Of a DNA stretch of 7,944 nt, positions 4,458 to 7,944 are shown in pieces (the stretch's first letter is position 1; each line of letters begins with the position of its first letter). The stretch spans positions 1-7,944 of the forward strand of contig JAGGZG010000111.1 in NCBI GenBank assembly GCA_021162125.1, read 5' to 3'. Below the pieces are notes generated by a model, which did not search any database, was not told the DNA's origin, and saw only the letters and a program-made list of their open reading frames with translations. Made by a program: the position numbers and the translations under genes. Origin of the DNA: Anaerolineae bacterium (GTDB lineage: Bacteria; Chloroflexota; Anaerolineae; JACIWR01).

Positions 4458-5735
4458 TCAGACCAGCCGTGGACTGGTGTCCGCATCGGTGGATTGGTGG
4501 TCCCGGCGACGCAGCAGCGCGGGAAGGTCCAGGTACAGGAGGATCATCAAGCCGCTGCCCAGGACCAGCAACAACCAGGGGGCGGCCGCCCGCCACAGAG
4601 CCGCTTGCGGGGTCTGTGCTCCCAGGTAGGCCCGCCAGCGGGAGTCCAGTTGCTCCAGCGAAAGCCCCAGCACGCGATCCACTGCGCCCCGGCAGGACAT
4701 CCCGTTGGCGTAGGCACTGACCAGACCAGCGAGAGCCTGCTCGCCGTAGAAATCGCGCACGAAACGCACCAAACTGGCGCTCTGGGCGTAGGCCAGGCGA
4801 ACCTGCTCGGCGTCTGAGGGGAATGTCCCGCACAAGCTGTCTAGCGGTAACAGGCGATCCTCTTTCAAGGCAGCCTGGAGCATCAGCGCCGCATCGGGGT
4901 CTGGCAGTTCCTCGTTAAACGTGGCCAGTCCCTCGTTCAACCAGGGTGGCACGCGGGCTATGGCTCCGCCAGTGGCGTGGTGCAGCAGGATGTGGGTGAT
5001 TTCGTGGGGGATGATGCGGCGCATGAACAGGGTATACCCCTCTGCGGGGGGCACGGCGATCAACAGGGTGTTCAGCTCTGGAAATGCTTCCCCCCCGATC
5101 CATTCTCGCTGCCGGGGCAGGAGCGCACTTTGCAGGGCTTCGGTGCTGGCGTAGAGGTAGAGGTGCAGCGGGTCGGACAGGGTGACGTTCAACTCCTGGC
5201 CGATGCGTGCCAGGGAGCGGGTGGCGATGTCGAGCGCGGCCTGGGCGTAGGTAGCGTCGCCAGCGTACCAGTGGACGATGGCGTTCGGGCTGCTGGCCGT
5301 GTGCCAGCCAAAGCGGTTATCCTCGTAAGTGAAGCGTTGCAGTGGAGTGTTCACCTGCTGGCCGGCCTCGTTCTCCAGAGTCCACCAGTATTCGATGGTC
5401 ACGAAGGGCTTGAGGTAACCACGGGAGATCTCGTGCACGTGATCCAGGCTCACCTGAGGCGCGGGGTCGAAGGACAGGGGGAACACACTGGTGCCCTGAT
5501 TATCCGCCGTCCGGTAGGCAATCACGGCGTTGGTGATCGGCGAGGGGCTGGTGGCCTCCAGGTGGAAGGTCACACGTTGGCCGAACACGTAGTTCACGGT
5601 GTTGGCCGTGACAGTGATGCTCTGGTCTGCACCTTGCGCCGCCACCGGGCCTGGGGTGGGTAAGAGGCTCAGGGCAGCGATGGTCAGGATGATCAGGGGC
5701 CAGGTTGTTCTGCGTTTCGTGTTTAGTGTTCGCAT
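4458..5735 (-). CDS. Secreted, C-terminally anchored HEXXH metallopeptidase (peptidase MA-like)
   Basis: A 425-aa extracytoplasmic protein of the gluzincin type. It has a signal peptide (KRR at 7-9, hydrophobic 12-26, likely cleavage after VAA at 31-33), then a beta-rich domain (about 38-137) that looks immunoglobulin-like. The peptidase domain from about 150 contains HEITH at 244-248 and WLNEGLA at 265-271, with Glu268 as the expected third zinc ligand and Glu245 as catalytic base. Cys302 and Cys348 could form a disulfide. A single membrane helix at about 385-403 is followed by LLRRRD and a short cytoplasmic tail, so the catalytic domain faces outward. Substrate unknown. The start is supported by a modest AGGAA (5745-5749). 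It follows the transporter gene by 48 nt and lacks a clear terminator after its stop. Confidence 0.88.
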   Translation of the reverse strand: MRTLNTKRRTTWPLIILTIAALSLLPTPGPVAAQGADQSITVTANTVNYVFGQRVTFHLEATSPSPITNAVIAYRTADNQGTSVFPLSFDPAPQVSLDHVHEISRGYLKPFVTIEYWWTLENEAGQQVNTPLQRFTYEDNRFGWHTASSPNAIVHWYAGDATYAQAALDIATRSLARIGQELNVTLSDPLHLYLYASTEALQSALLPRQREWIGGEAFPELNTLLIAVPPAEGYTLFMRRIIPHEITHILLHHATGGAIARVPPWLNEGLATFNEELPDPDAALMLQAALKEDRLLPLDSLCGTFPSDAEQVRLAYAQSASLVRFVRDFYGEQALAGLVSAYANGMSCRGAVDRVLGLSLEQLDSRWRAYLGAQTPQAALWRAAAPWLLLVLGSGLMILLYLDLPALLRRRDHQSTDADTSPRLV

Positions 5736-5783
5736 CGGATGTAGTTCCTGTGCTGGGCGCGGTGATCTGCTATCAGCCGAATC

Positions 5784-6692
5784 CTACTTCACCAGGGCAA
5801 TCACCATCGTCAGCGTCAGTGGGCTGAGCAGGGTCGAGAGAAACACCACGCTGGTGACCAGGTCTGGCCGGGCGTCGAACTCCAGGGCCAGGATGGTGCT
5901 GGTGACGGCTGTGGGTGTGCTGGCCTCGACGATCATCGTCTGGCTGGTAACCCCGCGCAGGCCCATCACGGCGGCCAGACCGAAGGCCAGTACCGGAGCG
6001 ACGATCAACCGGATGAACGTCGCCAGGCCGATGTTCCCCAGGTCACGGGTGACGGAAGTCCGCGCCAGTTGCATGCCCAGAATGAGCAGCATCATCGGCA
6101 CCGAGGCCTTGCCGACCATGTCCACCGCATTGAACAGCGGGGCGGGTATCGTAGCGCCGGTGAGGCTCACCGCGCCAGCCAGCAGCACCGCGTAAATCAA
6201 CGGCACTTTCACCAGGTTGCGCAGGGCCTGGCTGCCCGTCGCCCGTCCACGGGCGGCCAGGTACACGCCGATGGTGTTCACCAACGTGGACGAGACGACC
6301 AGGTACATAATCGCCCGCGCTTGCCCCGCCTCGCCAAAGGCGAACAGGTTGAGCGGGATGCCGTAATTCCCGCAGTTGACGAACATCGTGCTCAGGAGCA
6401 GGGCGCTCTCCACGGGACGGCTCAGGCGCAGGGTGCGCACCATCAGCCAGGTCAGTATCCCCACGGCGATGGTGATGAGCGTGACGAAAACCGCGATGCG
6501 TCCCAGTTCGTCGCCGTGTATCCGGTTCTTGATCAGCGAGGAGAAGGCCAGGCACGGTGCCAGCACGTAAAAAGCCACACGAGAGACGGGTTTGACCTCC
6601 AGCCGCAGGGTGCGCCCCAGCGCGTAGCCCATGCCGATGACCACGAAGATGGGTAGGATGTTGGTGTAAAAAATGGGCAGCAGATTCGCCAC
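5784..6692 (-). CDS. AEC-family (auxin efflux carrier-like) transporter
   Basis: A 302-aa inner-membrane protein of the bile/arsenite/riboflavin transporter superfamily, AEC branch (Pfam Mem_trans). Bacterial members often export or import dicarboxylates such as malonate or malate; the substrate here cannot be told. About ten hydrophobic segments run through the whole chain, starting at 5-25. The two half-repeats each carry a family crossover motif: NCGNYGIPL at 106-114 and EASTPTAVTSTILALEF at 256-272. The length is typical of the family. The start is a GTG (6692-6690) with AGGT a few bases upstream. It lies 22 nt after the HEAT-repeat gene and 48 nt before the peptidase gene, consistent with one operon. 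Confidence 0.9.
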   Translation of the reverse strand: MANLLPIFYTNILPIFVVIGMGYALGRTLRLEVKPVSRVAFYVLAPCLAFSSLIKNRIHGDELGRIAVFVTLITIAVGILTWLMVRTLRLSRPVESALLLSTMFVNCGNYGIPLNLFAFGEAGQARAIMYLVVSSTLVNTIGVYLAARGRATGSQALRNLVKVPLIYAVLLAGAVSLTGATIPAPLFNAVDMVGKASVPMMLLILGMQLARTSVTRDLGNIGLATFIRLIVAPVLAFGLAAVMGLRGVTSQTMIVEASTPTAVTSTILALEFDARPDLVTSVVFLSTLLSPLTLTMVIALVK

Positions 6693-6714
6693 GGTCTACC
6701 TGTCACTCGTTGAT

Positions 6715-7683
6715 TTAAAGCCAGTCGTCCCCGTCGTTCCAATCGTCCATGTCCAGGATATACAGCAGGAAATCCACTTCGCCGCCCCGCAGAGCCAGCT
6801 CGCCCAGGGCATCCTCGATGACCTCGCACAGGATTTCGTCGGCCTCTTCGTAACAGCCTTCCAGGATGCGACGAGCTTCTGCCCCGCCGATCTGTCCCAA
6901 TGACCAGATGGAGACCTCCTGGATATCGCGATCGTTATCGTAGACCAGATTCCTGAGGTAGGGGATCGCCTCCTCCACCTCCAGCGCGCCACAGGCGCGG
7001 GCCGCCTCGTAGCGCATTTCCGGGTTGGGATTGGTGACCTCTCGCAGCACGGTGCTCTTCCAACGGGGATCGGCACTGCGGCCCATAGCGAACACGGCGC
7101 TTACTCGCATTCGCCAGTCGTCGTCGGCATAGGCATCGGCGATGACCTCGGCCATAGCCTCCTCGCTCGAATAGGCCATGGACTCGATGGCTCGCCGGCG
7201 TACCTCAATGTCCTCCTCAAGGGAGTGGATGACCTCCCACAGCGCCTCACAGACGCTATTGCTCAGCGTGGCGGAGAGCTTCTCCAACTCGCCCAGCAGG
7301 ACGAAGCGGCCCAGCGACGTTGCCGCCGCGGCACGCACGGCGACCGAGGGGTCGTCGCGCAGGAATGCGATCAGCGGGCGGATCAATTTGATGTCCTCGT
7401 CTTCCCACAGCCCTTCGATGGCCTGCGTGCGCACGAACTCGTCCTCGTCGGCTAAGCAGGCGCGGAACACCGCGCCGAAGTCCGCCTCGAAGTTGGCCTC
7501 GGCGAGGTCTACCAGGTGGGAGATGATCTTTCGCCGCCGGCTCGCCGGGACCTGTGGCCAGGCAGCGGAGAAGCACTCAATCTCCTCGTGGTCGAGGCCC
7601 GACAGGTCGTACAGCCGGGCAATCGAGAGGGTGCGTGTCTCGTCACTCAGTTCCTCAAGCAAACGGTCAATGTCTACAATCAT
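6715..7683 (-). CDS. HEAT-repeat protein
   Basis: A 322-aa, strongly acidic, soluble protein with no signal peptide or membrane segment. From about residue 68 it is a chain of helical pairs of the HEAT/PBS-lyase type, seen in repeats such as DEDEFVRTQAIEGLW, DDPSVAVRAAAATSLGRF, EDIEVRRRAIESMAY, DDWRMRVSAVFAMGR, PNPEMRYEAARACGAL and NDRDIQEVSIWSLGQIG. The last residues form an acidic tail ending DDWNDGDDWL. Such solenoids are protein-binding scaffolds; no catalytic residues are evident and the partner is unknown. ATG at 7683 is preferred over an in-frame TTG at 7689 because the only upstream purine motif (GGA) has usable spacing to the ATG and only 3 nt to the TTG. First gene of the transporter-peptidase operon. 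Confidence 0.88.
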   Translation of the reverse strand: MIVDIDRLLEELSDETRTLSIARLYDLSGLDHEEIECFSAAWPQVPASRRRKIISHLVDLAEANFEADFGAVFRACLADEDEFVRTQAIEGLWEDEDIKLIRPLIAFLRDDPSVAVRAAAATSLGRFVLLGELEKLSATLSNSVCEALWEVIHSLEEDIEVRRRAIESMAYSSEEAMAEVIADAYADDDWRMRVSAVFAMGRSADPRWKSTVLREVTNPNPEMRYEAARACGALEVEEAIPYLRNLVYDNDRDIQEVSIWSLGQIGGAEARRILEGCYEEADEILCEVIEDALGELALRGGEVDFLLYILDMDDWNDGDDWL

Positions 7684-7689
7684 TTTCAA

Positions 7690-7944
7690 TCGTCCATACT
7701 CAGGGGCCCGGCATTTGAAGACGGCTTCAAGATAGTACTTTTTCAGCAGGAAACGCGGTCAGATCACATCCAAAAGTGCCGGGTACCTCACCTCTAAGCG
7801 TTTTTTCAAATACGCTCTCTGGTCACCTGACAGTTTGCCCTAACAGGTCTGGAGAAGATGGGTTAACAGGTAGTCCCCCGGTAACGTGTTGGTCGCTCAG
7901 ACCCGCTCGGACGTGGAACGTCCGAGCTACGAGATGCAAGGCCC
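7690..7944. other. Non-coding region upstream of the HEAT-repeat gene
   Basis: No protein gene is visible. It contains the hairpin TTGAAG-ACGG-CTTCAA (7715-7730), enclosed on one side of a 7-bp inverted repeat CCCGGCA (7707-7713) / TGCCGGG (7777-7783), a direct repeat TAACAGGT (7841-7848 and 7864-7871), and the strong hairpin at 7905-7927. No convincing promoter was found; TACTAT on the minus strand near 7732-7737 lacks a proper -35. Confidence 0.5.
7905..7927. repeat. Perfect 10-bp hairpin related to the 2156-2177 hairpin
   Basis: GCTCGGACGT (7905-7914), loop GGA, ACGTCCGAGC (7918-7927). The core CGGACGT/ACGTCCG differs at one stem pair from TGGACGT/ACGTCCA at 2156-2177. No T-run follows closely on either strand, so it is not a typical intrinsic terminator. 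A dispersed intergenic palindrome is the best reading. Confidence 0.65.

Noticed and set aside
4977..5663. 228-codon plus-strand frame opposite the HEXXH peptidase
   Set aside because: Antisense shadow; the minus-strand product has a signal peptide, a HEXXH motif and a membrane anchor.
7797..7816. AGCGT...ACGCT around a T6 run as a terminator entering from the right
   Set aside because: Only a 5-bp stem with the T-run inside the loop, which does not fit intrinsic termination on either strand.
1..7944. tRNA, rRNA or CRISPR array
   Set aside because: No cloverleaf with a CCA-type acceptor, no rRNA signature and no regularly spaced long direct repeats were seen; the only phased repeat is the 11-bp operator at 4345-4383.

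Overview
This 7.9 kb window is a gene-dense bacterial chromosome segment of high GC content. All eight recognisable genes are read from the minus strand, that is, from high to low coordinates. The protein set is a KMSKS-type tyrosyl-tRNA synthetase, a YugP-like membrane zinc peptidase, a FmdB-type mini zinc ribbon, GrpE, a secreted and anchored HEXXH peptidase, an AEC transporter, a HEAT-repeat protein and SppA. Together with the GC-rich intergenic foldback repeats this suggests Chloroflexota (Anaerolineae-like). That assignment rests on gene style rather than on a marker-gene tree, so it is moderate at best.

Layout in the direction of transcription (right to left). (1) 7690-7944 is a non-coding upstream region with a perfect 10-bp hairpin. 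(2) 7683-4458 is a probable operon of a HEAT-repeat protein, an AEC-family transporter and a signal-peptide-bearing HEXXH peptidase with a C-terminal membrane anchor. (3) 4329-4383 is a promoter region with four 6-bp direct repeats spaced exactly 11 bp apart, ending 10 bp upstream of a -10 element; this is the architecture of a PhoB/OmpR-family response-regulator site. (4) 4297-2378 is the operon it would control: an 88-aa two-helix membrane protein, GrpE, a YugP-type zinc peptidase and a FmdB-type zinc ribbon, closed by an intrinsic terminator that uses the last codons of the final gene. (5) 2344-1772 is a long gene-free interval with a candidate promoter, an array of TGAA/TTCA-loop hairpins, a MITE-like foldback element and an intrinsic terminator. 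(6) 1688-477 is tyrS. (7) 401-464 is a nested inverted repeat. (8) 362-1 is the first third of sppA, cut by the window edge.

Taken together, the accessory genes point to envelope and protein quality control: three membrane-associated proteases (SppA, YugP-like, secreted HEXXH peptidase) and the DnaK nucleotide-exchange factor. The response-regulator-type operator in front of the grpE operon suggests that this set responds to an external signal through a two-component system. The operator geometry is seen directly in the sequence. The regulator's identity and the signal are inference.
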